NCBI GenBank assembly: GCA_002362735.1 | Contig: DEUU01000354.1 | Coordinates: forward strand, 38,614-60,496 | DNA length: 21,883 nt | Direction: 5' to 3' | Source: Dehalococcoidia bacterium UBA3254 | GTDB lineage: Bacteria; Chloroflexota; Dehalococcoidia; Dehalococcoidales; UBA3254 | Shown here: positions 14,258-21,172 of the stretch, piece after piece | Layout of the letters: every line of letters begins with the position of its first letter | How positions within the stretch are numbered: the stretch's first letter is position 1 | The notes under the pieces: generated by a model | Told to the model about the DNA's origin: nothing | Databases searched by the model: none | Seen by the model: the letters and a program-made list of their open reading frames with translations, nothing else | Made by a program: the position numbers and the translations under genes

Positions 14258-14503
14258 ATGGTCGTGCACGGTGGAATCCATGTTTTCGTAAACAACCGGA
14301 AGATTAATTTGCTTTCCAGCAAAATTACCGCAGATAAGCTGCTGAAACTTGCAGGCTATATCGAAGGAGAACACTGGGACCTGTACCGGCTACAAAATGA
14401 ACTTGATCCAACAGGTGGTACCATTATTGGAGCCACAGAAATATTAAGTATCAAGGATGGAGACTGGTTTCGCGTGATTGGAGGGCATCATACGAAGGAA
14501 TAA
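14258..14503 (+). CDS. small ubiquitin-like beta-grasp protein (single multiubiquitin-type domain)
   Basis: 81 residues. The pattern fits the multiubiquitin-type beta-grasp domain: a first hairpin HVFVNNRKINLLSSKIT (8-24), a helix ADKLLKLAGY (25-34), middle strands WDLYRLQN..., and a final pair SIKDGDWFRVIGG (64-76). The end GG at 75-76 is followed by a five-residue tail HHTKE. In ubiquitin-like systems a C-terminal GG, sometimes exposed by a protease, is the conjugation site, but in this family the C-terminal region varies, so conjugation is only a hypothesis. The start is ATG 14258 with GGGAGG eight bases before it; an in-frame ATG at 14237 lacks an SD. No E1, E2 or JAB-protease gene is adjacent. 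The next gene faces it, with only 29 bp between the stops. Confidence 0.6.
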   Translation: MVVHGGIHVFVNNRKINLLSSKITADKLLKLAGYIEGEHWDLYRLQNELDPTGGTIIGATEILSIKDGDWFRVIGGHHTKE

Positions 14504-14532
14504 TTTTCAGGATGGAGGCGGTGAAGAGGTGT

Positions 14533-14709
14533 CTAGTAAACGACGAAGTTTCTTAAATCTCCATGCTTTTTATGGACTGCTGCTGCCTGTTTGATCAACT
14601 CTGTCTTAACCCTGGTTATATTCTCCGGTTCAATCTCTACCTGTTGAGTGACCTGGAAATTACAAAGTGTGCATTTTACAGTCAGAGCATATGTTTCTTT
14701 AGGTGACAT
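14533..14709 (-). CDS. 58-residue protein with CxxC and HxxH (possible zinc finger)
   Basis: Starts at ATG 14709 with an excellent AAAGGAGG five bases upstream, so it is very likely translated; the frame upstream to 14793 is not needed. Residues C13 and C16 (CTLC) and H46 and H49 (HKKH) could bind one zinc in a C2H2-like manner, with 29 residues between pairs. The segment between contains two predicted strands (TYALTVKC, QVTQQVEIE) and a helix (ITRVKTELIKQAAAVHKKHG). No family name is recognised. It faces the ubiquitin-like gene and has its own promoter-like TATAAT (14782-14777). Confidence 0.7.
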   Translation of the reverse strand: MSPKETYALTVKCTLCNFQVTQQVEIEPENITRVKTELIKQAAAVHKKHGDLRNFVVY

Positions 14710-14776
14710 CTTAACCTCCTTTGAAGCAACTAGACTTAGCCTGCTGCAGCGCGTCCGGCTGTCAGTCTTTATGCTC

Positions 14777-14782
14777 ATTATA
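14777..14782 (-). promoter_or_regulatory. TATAAT -10 box of the 58-residue gene
   Basis: Minus-strand perfect TATAAT, 67 bases before the ATG; an upstream TTTCCA (four of six to TTGACA) lies 18 bases away. Gives a leader of about 60 bases ending in AAAGGAGG. Confidence 0.45.
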
Positions 14783-14893
14783 TCGGGAATCAAACAAAAT
14801 TGGAAAACGGATTAATCTCGCCTCCAGCTCAACTTTATTTTGAACAAAGTTTCTGGCATTTGCCATGCTCATTTATCCTGATTTTGAATACTG

Positions 14894-14923
14894 CTGAAAT
14901 ACTTACCGAACAGATGGTATAAT
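14894..14923 (+). promoter_or_regulatory. hdr operon promoter, leaderless
   Basis: CTGAAA (14894-14899, four of six matches to TTGACA), 18-base spacer, and TATAAT (14918-14923). The hdrA ATG begins seven bases after the -10 box, at the expected transcription start itself. No SD precedes the ATG. This predicts a leaderless hdr transcript. Confidence 0.55.
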
Positions 14924-14929
14924 GGGTTA

Positions 14930-17521
14930 ATGGAAGCCAAGATAACGAGCCGGGTCCTGGTTATTGGGGCGGGGATTGCCGGAATCAATGCAGCTTTAAG
15001 GCTGGCCGAAGCGGGGGTGGGGGTCTATCTTTGCGAAAACAGGCCTTATGTTGGAGGCACCCTCTCTCAACTTGATAAGTGGTTTCCGGATAATCACTGC
15101 GGTCTGTGCCAGAGTCTTCCCACGCTCGATAGAGATAATTCCTCCCAGTATTGCCTCAGACAGGGGCTCTTTCATTCCAATATTAATATTCTCCTGAATT
15201 CCAGCATCACGAAGGTCGAGGGCAAAGCCGGGAATTTTTCCGTCATGATCAATACCCGGTCTACCGGAGTGAAAAAAGATCTCTGCACCGGCTGCGGACT
15301 GTGTGAATTGGCCTGTCCGGTAGAGTCAGCCGACGAATTCAATCTCGGTCTGGGAAAGCAAAAAGCGATTCATCTTGGTAATCCGCTTTCCATCTCCAGA
15401 ATATTTATGATCGATAAAAAGAATTGCACCCGGTGCGGCCTGTGTGTTGAGAAATGTCCTGCCGGAGCTATCGACCTCGATCTCCCTGATAAGGAGTCTG
15501 AAATAAAGGTCGATAGCATAATTCTGGCCACGGGTTTTGAGGAGTTCGATCCCCTGCCAGCCACTGCCTACGGCTACCGGCGCTATCCGAATGTGATTAC
15601 TAATATCGAATTGGAAAGAATTTTAAGCGGCAGCGGGCCATCGGGCGGATCGCTGCAACGCCCTTCGGATGGTAAAATTCCCCGGTCTATCGCCTTCATT
15701 CAATGCGTGGGATCACGGACTCGAAAACGAGATTATTGCTCGGCGACCTGCTGTATGCAATCTCTGAAAGAGGCCATCCTCCTTAAAGAAGCTCTTCCGG
15801 AAGCCGAAATTGATATCCATTATATGGACCTGCGCGACTATGGCAAAGGATATTACCAGTACCGCCAGCAAGCTCAGGAAAAATATGGCCTCAAATTCAT
15901 CCACGGTCGCATTCCCGCCGTGCAGCAGGACTTCCGGACGAAAGACCTGCTGCTCACCGTAATGGGTGAAGATCAAAAGATTAACAGCCGACGATACGAC
16001 CTGGTGGTGCTGGCAGTGGGACAATCCCCTTCTCTGGAATTCACCGGGCTTTGCCGGAAATTGGGTGTGGACATTAACCGGTGGGGATTCTGCTCCACGG
16101 AAATGAATAACCAGGTAAAGGCCAGCCGTCAGGGAATTTATGTCTGCGGCTCGGCAGGCGGTCCCAAAGATATTGTTGATTCCGTGGTTGAGGGGCTCGC
16201 GGCGGCGGGAGAAGCGCTCTACTCTCAACAAAGAGATGTTAAGGACGAGGACTCGCCTCCCCATGAAGAAAAAATCATCCCTCGCGCCCTGGTAGTAGGC
16301 TGCGGCCTGGCCGGAATTTCAGCAGCTCTGAAGATCGCTGAGAAGGGATTTGAAGTGGAGATTCTGGAAAAGTCCTGCCAGCCGGGCGGCAGTGCCAGGC
16401 AGATTTATTCGGCTTTGAACGGACCGTCACCCTCTCAATATATAGATGAACTGTTAAAGAAAGTTGAATCCCACGCTTTAATCCATATGCGGCGGGAAAC
16501 CTCGCTGGTCCGGATTTCCGGTTATTTGGGCAATTTTAAATATTCGGTTGAAGACGGTGAGGGGAAGACTCAGAACATGGAAGCCGGGATTATCATTCTG
16601 GCTACCGGAGGCTCAGAATTCCATCCGGATGAGTACCTCTACGGAAAATCGGCCAGGGTCATCACTCAGCAGGGTCTGGAAGAGAAAATTTACCGGAGTG
16701 CCATCGATCCCCGGATCCTCAAATCGATGGTTATGATTCAATGCGTCGGTTCTCGATGTCAAGAAAGACCTTACTGTAGCCGGGTCTGCTGCATCCAGGC
16801 TTTAAAAAACGCTCTGGCCTTGAAAAAACTTGATCCCGCTCTGGAGATCACTATCTTTTATCGAGACCTTATGACTTATGGTTTTCAGGAAGAATATTAC
16901 ACTCAGGCCAGGGAAAAAGGCATCCGGTTTATCCGTTTTGATCCTGATCATAAGCCCACGGTTGAAATGAACGGAGATAAAATCGAGGTTACCGCCGTGG
17001 ACCCGGTCTTGAATGAAAAACTGGAGTTGAAGCCGGACCTGGTGGTATTGAGCACCACCATCGTTCCTTCTGATAACACGGAACTGGCGAAGCTGCTGGG
17101 AGTTGAGCTGACGCCGGAAGGCTTTTTTAAAGAAGCCGAGCCTAAATTCAGGCCTCTTGACACTCTTAGAGACGGCATTTTCGTTTGCGGGCTGGCGCAT
17201 TCTCCCGGAAACTTTGCCGAAACGATTACCCAGGCTCATGCGGCGGCCTGGAGAGCAGCTTCGTTTCTCCTGCAAGGCAGTCTTAAATCATCCCGGGTAA
17301 TTTCGCAGGTGGATGAAAGAAGATGCGCTGGCTGCGAACGGTGCATAAATACCTGTCCATACCAGGCCAGAATAAAAGACCTTGAAAAAGGAGTGGCGCG
17401 GGTGATCGAACACCTCTGCCGGGGATGCGGAGTGTGCACCACAGTTTGTCCCGATGGAGCCGCTCAGATGCGGGATTTTGAGCCAAAGCATATGCTGGAG
17501 ATATTGGAAGAGGCAATTTAA
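14930..17521 (+). CDS. hdrA: double-unit HdrA (two FAD-binding units, four ferredoxin-type clusters)
   Basis: 863 residues, about 200 longer than a single HdrA, because it contains two HdrA-like FAD units. Unit 1 has GAGIAG at 13-18, the HdrA-type CGLC at 57-60, a double 4Fe-4S ferredoxin insert (C119-C129, C166-C176) and IQCVGSR...YCSATCC at 258-275. Unit 2 has GCGLAG at 457-462, no insert, IQCVGSR...YCSRVCC at 604-621 and a C-terminal double ferredoxin (C799-C809, C830-C840). HdrA is the flavin core of Hdr complexes and can split electron pairs between a low- and a high-potential acceptor. The gene opens the five-gene hdr operon. The hdrA stop and mvhD start share one base. Leaderless start as described for the promoter. 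Confidence 0.92.
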   Translation: MEAKITSRVLVIGAGIAGINAALRLAEAGVGVYLCENRPYVGGTLSQLDKWFPDNHCGLCQSLPTLDRDNSSQYCLRQGLFHSNINILLNSSITKVEGKAGNFSVMINTRSTGVKKDLCTGCGLCELACPVESADEFNLGLGKQKAIHLGNPLSISRIFMIDKKNCTRCGLCVEKCPAGAIDLDLPDKESEIKVDSIILATGFEEFDPLPATAYGYRRYPNVITNIELERILSGSGPSGGSLQRPSDGKIPRSIAFIQCVGSRTRKRDYCSATCCMQSLKEAILLKEALPEAEIDIHYMDLRDYGKGYYQYRQQAQEKYGLKFIHGRIPAVQQDFRTKDLLLTVMGEDQKINSRRYDLVVLAVGQSPSLEFTGLCRKLGVDINRWGFCSTEMNNQVKASRQGIYVCGSAGGPKDIVDSVVEGLAAAGEALYSQQRDVKDEDSPPHEEKIIPRALVVGCGLAGISAALKIAEKGFEVEILEKSCQPGGSARQIYSALNGPSPSQYIDELLKKVESHALIHMRRETSLVRISGYLGNFKYSVEDGEGKTQNMEAGIIILATGGSEFHPDEYLYGKSARVITQQGLEEKIYRSAIDPRILKSMVMIQCVGSRCQERPYCSRVCCIQALKNALALKKLDPALEITIFYRDLMTYGFQEEYYTQAREKGIRFIRFDPDHKPTVEMNGDKIEVTAVDPVLNEKLELKPDLVVLSTTIVPSDNTELAKLLGVELTPEGFFKEAEPKFRPLDTLRDGIFVCGLAHSPGNFAETITQAHAAAWRAASFLLQGSLKSSRVISQVDERRCAGCERCINTCPYQARIKDLEKGVARVIEHLCRGCGVCTTVCPDGAAQMRDFEPKHMLEILEEAI

Positions 17522-17955
17522 TGGAAGATAAAAAAGAATTATTTGAACCGGTTTTGATCGGTTATTTCTGCAACTGGTGTACTGCGGCCGCAGCCGACCT
17601 GGCCGGTACCTCCCGGCTCCCGTATCCGGCCAATATCCGGCCGGTCAGAGTCATGTGCAGCGGATCAGTGGACCCGGTCTATCTGCTCTGGGCATTGCTC
17701 TACGGAGCAGACGGAGTCATTATAGGGGGATGTACTCCTGGTAATTGCCACTATATTTCGGGCAACTATAAAGCCCGCCGGAGGATGGCTATTTTGAAAA
17801 CAACCCTGAAGACGTTGGGACTGGATGAAGACCGCGTCTGGGTGAGATGGATCAGCGCAGCTGAAGGAAACAAATTTGCAAGCATTATGAATGACTTTAC
17901 TCAAAAGATGAGAGAAAAAGGACCGAATCCGCTGAAGGACCGCTGGGATGTTTAG
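17521..17955 (+). CDS. mvhD: MvhD-type 2Fe-2S hydrogenase/Hdr linking subunit
   Basis: 144 residues, typical for MvhD, the small 2Fe-2S protein that links an electron donor (hydrogenase, formate dehydrogenase or NADH module) to HdrA. The five conserved cysteines are C17 and C20 (CNWC), C46 (VMCSGSVDP), C71 and C76 (GGCTPGNCHY). GADGVIIGGC and WISAAEGNKFA are family signatures. Its ATG overlaps the hdrA TAA by one base, and the next gene follows after 12 bp. No hydrogenase gene is present beside it. Confidence 0.93.
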   Translation: MEDKKELFEPVLIGYFCNWCTAAAADLAGTSRLPYPANIRPVRVMCSGSVDPVYLLWALLYGADGVIIGGCTPGNCHYISGNYKARRRMAILKTTLKTLGLDEDRVWVRWISAAEGNKFASIMNDFTQKMREKGPNPLKDRWDV

Positions 17956-17967
17956 TTTGGAGGACCC

Positions 17968-19080
17968 ATGGTAGTCAAGGCAATTTTGGAAATTAATGAA
18001 GGAAAAATCGTCGAAAGCTTAAGAGATTTTCTGAAATCCCTGCTGAAGAAAAAACAACTCGAAGCTTTGCTGGTGCCTCTGGAAATCAAGGATCGGGTCG
18101 TCATGACTCTGGTTTCCGATCCGAACAGGCTTGAGATGGCGAACCCGTTCGCGCCGTTGATGACCCGAAACTCCGCCCAGATCGTCTCCGATATCACAAA
18201 AGTGACTCCCAGCCAGAAAAAGATCGGAGTGGTCTTACGTCCCTGCGAGTTGCGGGCGCTGGTAGAACTGGTGAAGCTGAAACAGGTCTCTCTGGAGAAC
18301 TTAACCTTAATCGGAATAGACTGTCTGGGGACCTTATCGTCTTCAAACTACAAAGAATTTAATAAGTCTTTCAATACCGAACGGTATTTAAAATCAGGAC
18401 CGGACTCGCCTGATTGGCTGAGGACCGCCTGTCAAATATGTGAGTATCCGGCGCCCCTGAACGCGGATATTTCCATCGGGTTGATAGGCATGGACCTGGA
18501 CCGCGGACTGCTCGTCCAGGCGGAAAAACCCGAAGCAGAAAAAATGATTAAAGCTCTGGGTCTGAGAGCAGCCGAGGAATCCGAACTTGGCGTCAGAGAG
18601 CCCGCCTTGATCGGATTGAAAGCCAAACGGACTGAAGCCCGGGATAAATATTTCAGCCGGTTAAAAACAGAGGTCGTCGGGCTGGACAACCTGCTTTCCA
18701 CCCTGGCATCCTGTGTTAATTGCCATAACTGCAGGGTAATGTGCCCGATTTGCTACTGCAAGGAATGTTTCTTCGACTCGGCCACCTTCGAATGGGAATC
18801 AGAAAAACTTGTAGGACGGGCAAAGAAGAAGGGCGCTCTCAAAATGCCGGCCGATACCCTGCTCTACCATTTGACCCGGCTCAACCACATGGCAGCGTCT
18901 TGCGTTTCCTGCGGGATGTGTGAAGAAGCCTGTCCGCAGGATATCCGGGTATTCGATATTTTTAAACTGGTGGGAGACCGGATTCAGAAAGAATTTGACT
19001 ATGTTCCGGGGAGAAGCCTTGACGAGGAGCCGCCTTTAACGGTCTTTAGAGAGGATGAACTCGGCGAGATTGAGAAATGA
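17968..19080 (+). CDS. FrhB/FdhB-type flavin and Fe-S subunit
   Basis: 370 residues. The N-terminal and central part (RPCELRA at 91-97, IGIDCLG at 115-121) is the F420-hydrogenase/dehydrogenase beta-subunit family, which binds FAD and, in methanogens, F420. A ferredoxin-type Cys array follows: CVNCHNCRVMC at 249-259 with C262, C264 and C267, then CVSCGMCEEAC at 312-322. Related proteins occur in bacterial HdrABC-MvhD clusters, where they may provide a second electron entry such as NAD(P)H, F420 or a ferredoxin-type donor. Start ATG with GGAGG five bases before it. The last four bases overlap the hdrC start (ATGA). Donor not determined by sequence. Confidence 0.85.
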   Translation: MVVKAILEINEGKIVESLRDFLKSLLKKKQLEALLVPLEIKDRVVMTLVSDPNRLEMANPFAPLMTRNSAQIVSDITKVTPSQKKIGVVLRPCELRALVELVKLKQVSLENLTLIGIDCLGTLSSSNYKEFNKSFNTERYLKSGPDSPDWLRTACQICEYPAPLNADISIGLIGMDLDRGLLVQAEKPEAEKMIKALGLRAAEESELGVREPALIGLKAKRTEARDKYFSRLKTEVVGLDNLLSTLASCVNCHNCRVMCPICYCKECFFDSATFEWESEKLVGRAKKKGALKMPADTLLYHLTRLNHMAASCVSCGMCEEACPQDIRVFDIFKLVGDRIQKEFDYVPGRSLDEEPPLTVFREDELGEIEK

Positions 19081-19619
19081 CGCAATCAATTACGGATAAT
19101 TTCGCGCAGCAGATAAAGAAACGAAGCGGAGTAGATTTCGACCGCTGCTATCAATGTCTCACCTGTACTTTGAGTTGTCCGTTTGTTTCCACTATGGACT
19201 TACAACCGAACCAGCTGATCCGGAAAATCCAGATCGGGGCCGGGGATGAAGTCCTGGGCAGCCGGACAATCTGGCGCTGCGCTTCTTGCGAGTACTGCGT
19301 GACCCGCTGTCCTGAGGAGATCAATCTGCCCCGTTTGATGGATACCCTGCGGCAGATGGCCATGGAACAAAAGGTCGCGGCAGGAGACAAATCCATCGCG
19401 GTCTTCCACCAGGCCTTTATTAACGGCATCCGGCAATGGGGGAAGCAGTATGAACTGGGGATGATCCTTTCCTTTAAAATCAAAGCCAAAGATCTTTTCA
19501 GCGACCTTGGTTTAGGCTTGAAAATGGTGCAAAAGAGAAAAATCAGCTTGTTCCCCGGCAGAAATAAAAGCGGCCTGGAAGTTAAAGCAATTTTCAGGAA
19601 AGTAAAGTGGACGGATTAA
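19077..19619 (+). CDS. hdrC: HdrC, double 4Fe-4S ferredoxin subunit
   Basis: 180 residues, typical for HdrC. Two classical motifs, CYQCLTCTLSCP (C24, C27, C30, C34) and CASCEYCVTRCP (C68, C71, C74, C78), separated by the usual GAGDEVLGSRTIW segment. HdrC carries electrons from HdrA to HdrB. The C-terminal 90 residues are helical and basic. ATGA overlap with the FrhB-type gene and a 13-bp overlap with hdrB show tight translational coupling. Confidence 0.93.
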   Translation: MTQSITDNFAQQIKKRSGVDFDRCYQCLTCTLSCPFVSTMDLQPNQLIRKIQIGAGDEVLGSRTIWRCASCEYCVTRCPEEINLPRLMDTLRQMAMEQKVAAGDKSIAVFHQAFINGIRQWGKQYELGMILSFKIKAKDLFSDLGLGLKMVQKRKISLFPGRNKSGLEVKAIFRKVKWTD

Positions 19620-20461
19620 ACTTTGCCTATTATCCCGGCTGCACTCTCGAAACTACCGCCGTGGAATATAACGGGTCGGTACTGGACGTGAGCAAAGTTC
19701 TGGGTATCGAACTTAGAGAGCTTCCCGACTGGAATTGCTGCGGAGCTTCCTCCGGTCATGCGTCGGACTACTGGCTTTCGCATGCTCTGGCGGGCAGGAA
19801 TCTGGCGATTGCGGAAAACATGGGACTGGATGTCGCCGTGTCCTGTCCGGCCTGCTATTTGAGGCTGAACGATACCCGCTATGAATTCCAGACGAAACCT
19901 GAACTCCGGGAAAAGTTGCCGGCTATAATCAATCGTCCTTATGGAGCCCGATATCAGGTGAGACATATTCTGGATATTATCCGCAATTCGGTCGGAACAG
20001 AGAAGGTCAAAGAAAAGGTGGTCAGGCCGCTGACAGGACTCAAAGCGGTCGCCTATTACGGCTGCTATCTTGTCAGGCCTCCTGATCTGACGCATTTCGA
20101 TGATCCGGAGAACCCGCATTCTCTGGATAACCTTTTGCAGGCTCTGGGGATGGAGGTCCCTGACTGGCGGGGAAAAGTGGAATGCTGTGGAGGCAGCCAG
20201 TCTTTTACCGGCCGGGATACGGTCAAACATCTGGTGGGCGACATCGTTCAGGCCGCCCGCGAAGTAGAAGCGGAATCTATTGTCACTGCCTGCCCGCTCT
20301 GCCAGGCTAATCTGGAAACACGCCAGTCAGGAGAAAACAAGCTGCCCGTATTCTATTTTACGGAGCTGATGGGACTGGCATTCGGTCTTCCTGCCGGACG
20401 CTGGTTACCCCGGCATCTGATCAACCCCCACAGCTTGCTGAGAAAACACAAACTGGCCTGA
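19607..20461 (+). CDS. hdrB: HdrB, CCG-domain catalytic subunit
   Basis: 284 residues with two CCG domains. Domain 1 has C12, C44-C45 (NCCGASSG) and C80/C83 (CPAC). Domain 2 has C153, C193-C194 (ECCGGSQSFTG) and C229/C232 (CPLC). In methanogens these bind two non-cubane 4Fe-4S clusters that reduce the CoM-CoB heterodisulfide. In bacteria the acceptor is usually different or unknown. Starts at GTG 19607 behind AGGAAAG, overlapping hdrC. It is the last gene of the operon. No strong stem-loop follows it within about 60 bp. Confidence 0.93.
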   Translation: MDGLNFAYYPGCTLETTAVEYNGSVLDVSKVLGIELRELPDWNCCGASSGHASDYWLSHALAGRNLAIAENMGLDVAVSCPACYLRLNDTRYEFQTKPELREKLPAIINRPYGARYQVRHILDIIRNSVGTEKVKEKVVRPLTGLKAVAYYGCYLVRPPDLTHFDDPENPHSLDNLLQALGMEVPDWRGKVECCGGSQSFTGRDTVKHLVGDIVQAAREVEAESIVTACPLCQANLETRQSGENKLPVFYFTELMGLAFGLPAGRWLPRHLINPHSLLRKHKLA

Positions 20462-20519
20462 TCTTTATGTCTTTTGCTGGTTTCTTCCTCAGGGAGTTCA
20501 ACAGATTTATCATTCCTGT

Positions 20520-20574
20520 TTTTTCTTTTTGTTATTCCCCTTTTTCTTTTTGTCATTCCCGCGCAGGCGGGAAT
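20520..20574. repeat. 20-base tandem copies plus GTCATTCCCGC-type inverted repeat
   Basis: Two 20-base copies of a T-rich unit ending in GTYATTCCC (20520-20539, 20541-20560) differ by one base. The second runs into a perfect inverted repeat, ATTCCCGC (20555-20562), GCAG, GCGGGAAT (20567-20574). This matches a common bacterial intergenic repeat class known from memory. It lies between hdrB and the DUF456 gene and could serve as a 3' end or be a mobile repeat remnant. Confidence 0.7.
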
Positions 20575-20654
20575 CTAAACCGGAATTTATTCCTGGCTCA
20601 GGCTTGTGATATACTGCGAATTAACCATCCAAATCAAGTAATGGAGATACACTG

Positions 20655-21140
20655 ATGGTAAATATCCCAATTCTGGTCATCAGTTCGCTCTTGATGCTGG
20701 TGGGATTATGCGGCATTATCATCCCGGTTATACCGGGAGTGCCCCTAGTCTGGCTGGGAATCTTGATCTATGCCATCGCCACCGGGTTTGCCACCATTCA
20801 CGTCGCGGCGGTCGTGGTCTTCTTTGTCCTGACTGCCCTTACTCTGTCACTGGACTTTTTAATGCCTTTACTGGGATTGAAGAAATACAAAGCCAGCAAC
20901 TGGGCTATTCTGGGCTCTTTTCTGGGGTTCATCATCGGGGTCATTTTCTTCAATATCTGGGGAGTTATTTTCGGGCCTATTGCAGGCGCCTTTCTGGCGG
21001 AAATGATCGCCAAAGGTGAGCTTAAAAAAGGACTTCAGGCGGCTCTGGCTACGCTTTTAAGCTCTATTGTAGGTACTCTTCTGAAACTCGTTATTTCTCT
21101 GGTAATGATCGGCTACTTCATCTGGTCTTTCTTCGCGTAA
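20655..21140 (+). CDS. DUF456 family membrane protein
   Basis: 161 residues with five hydrophobic segments. The sequence GLCGIIIPVIPGVPLVWLGILIYA (helix 1-2) and the strongly Gly-rich GSFLGFIIGVIFFNIWGVIFGPIAGAFLAE are hallmarks of DUF456, a small membrane protein family of unknown role. The ATG is preceded by GGAGA about eight bases upstream. It is convergent with the HdrA fragment gene, with 32 bp between the stops. Its distance from hdrB (193 bp with a repeat) suggests a separate unit. Confidence 0.85.
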   Translation: MVNIPILVISSLLMLVGLCGIIIPVIPGVPLVWLGILIYAIATGFATIHVAAVVVFFVLTALTLSLDFLMPLLGLKKYKASNWAILGSFLGFIIGVIFFNIWGVIFGPIAGAFLAEMIAKGELKKGLQAALATLLSSIVGTLLKLVISLVMIGYFIWSFFA

Positions 21141-21172
21141 TCTCGAATACTGTAAAATCAGATTGCTGTTTA

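Noticed and set aside
15713..16264. Open frame of 183 codons antisense to hdrA
   Set aside because: Shadow of hdrA; composition is not protein-like and no domain is visible.
19616..20230. Open frame of 204 codons antisense to hdrB
   Set aside because: Shadow of hdrB, which is fully accounted for by CCG motifs.
14930..20461. Methanogen heterodisulfide reductase operon
   Set aside because: Bacterial-type neighbours and no methanogenesis genes; Hdr-like complexes in bacteria use other acceptors.
20462..20519. Terminator directly after hdrB
   Set aside because: No stable stem-loop with T-run seen; the first structured element is the repeat at 20555.
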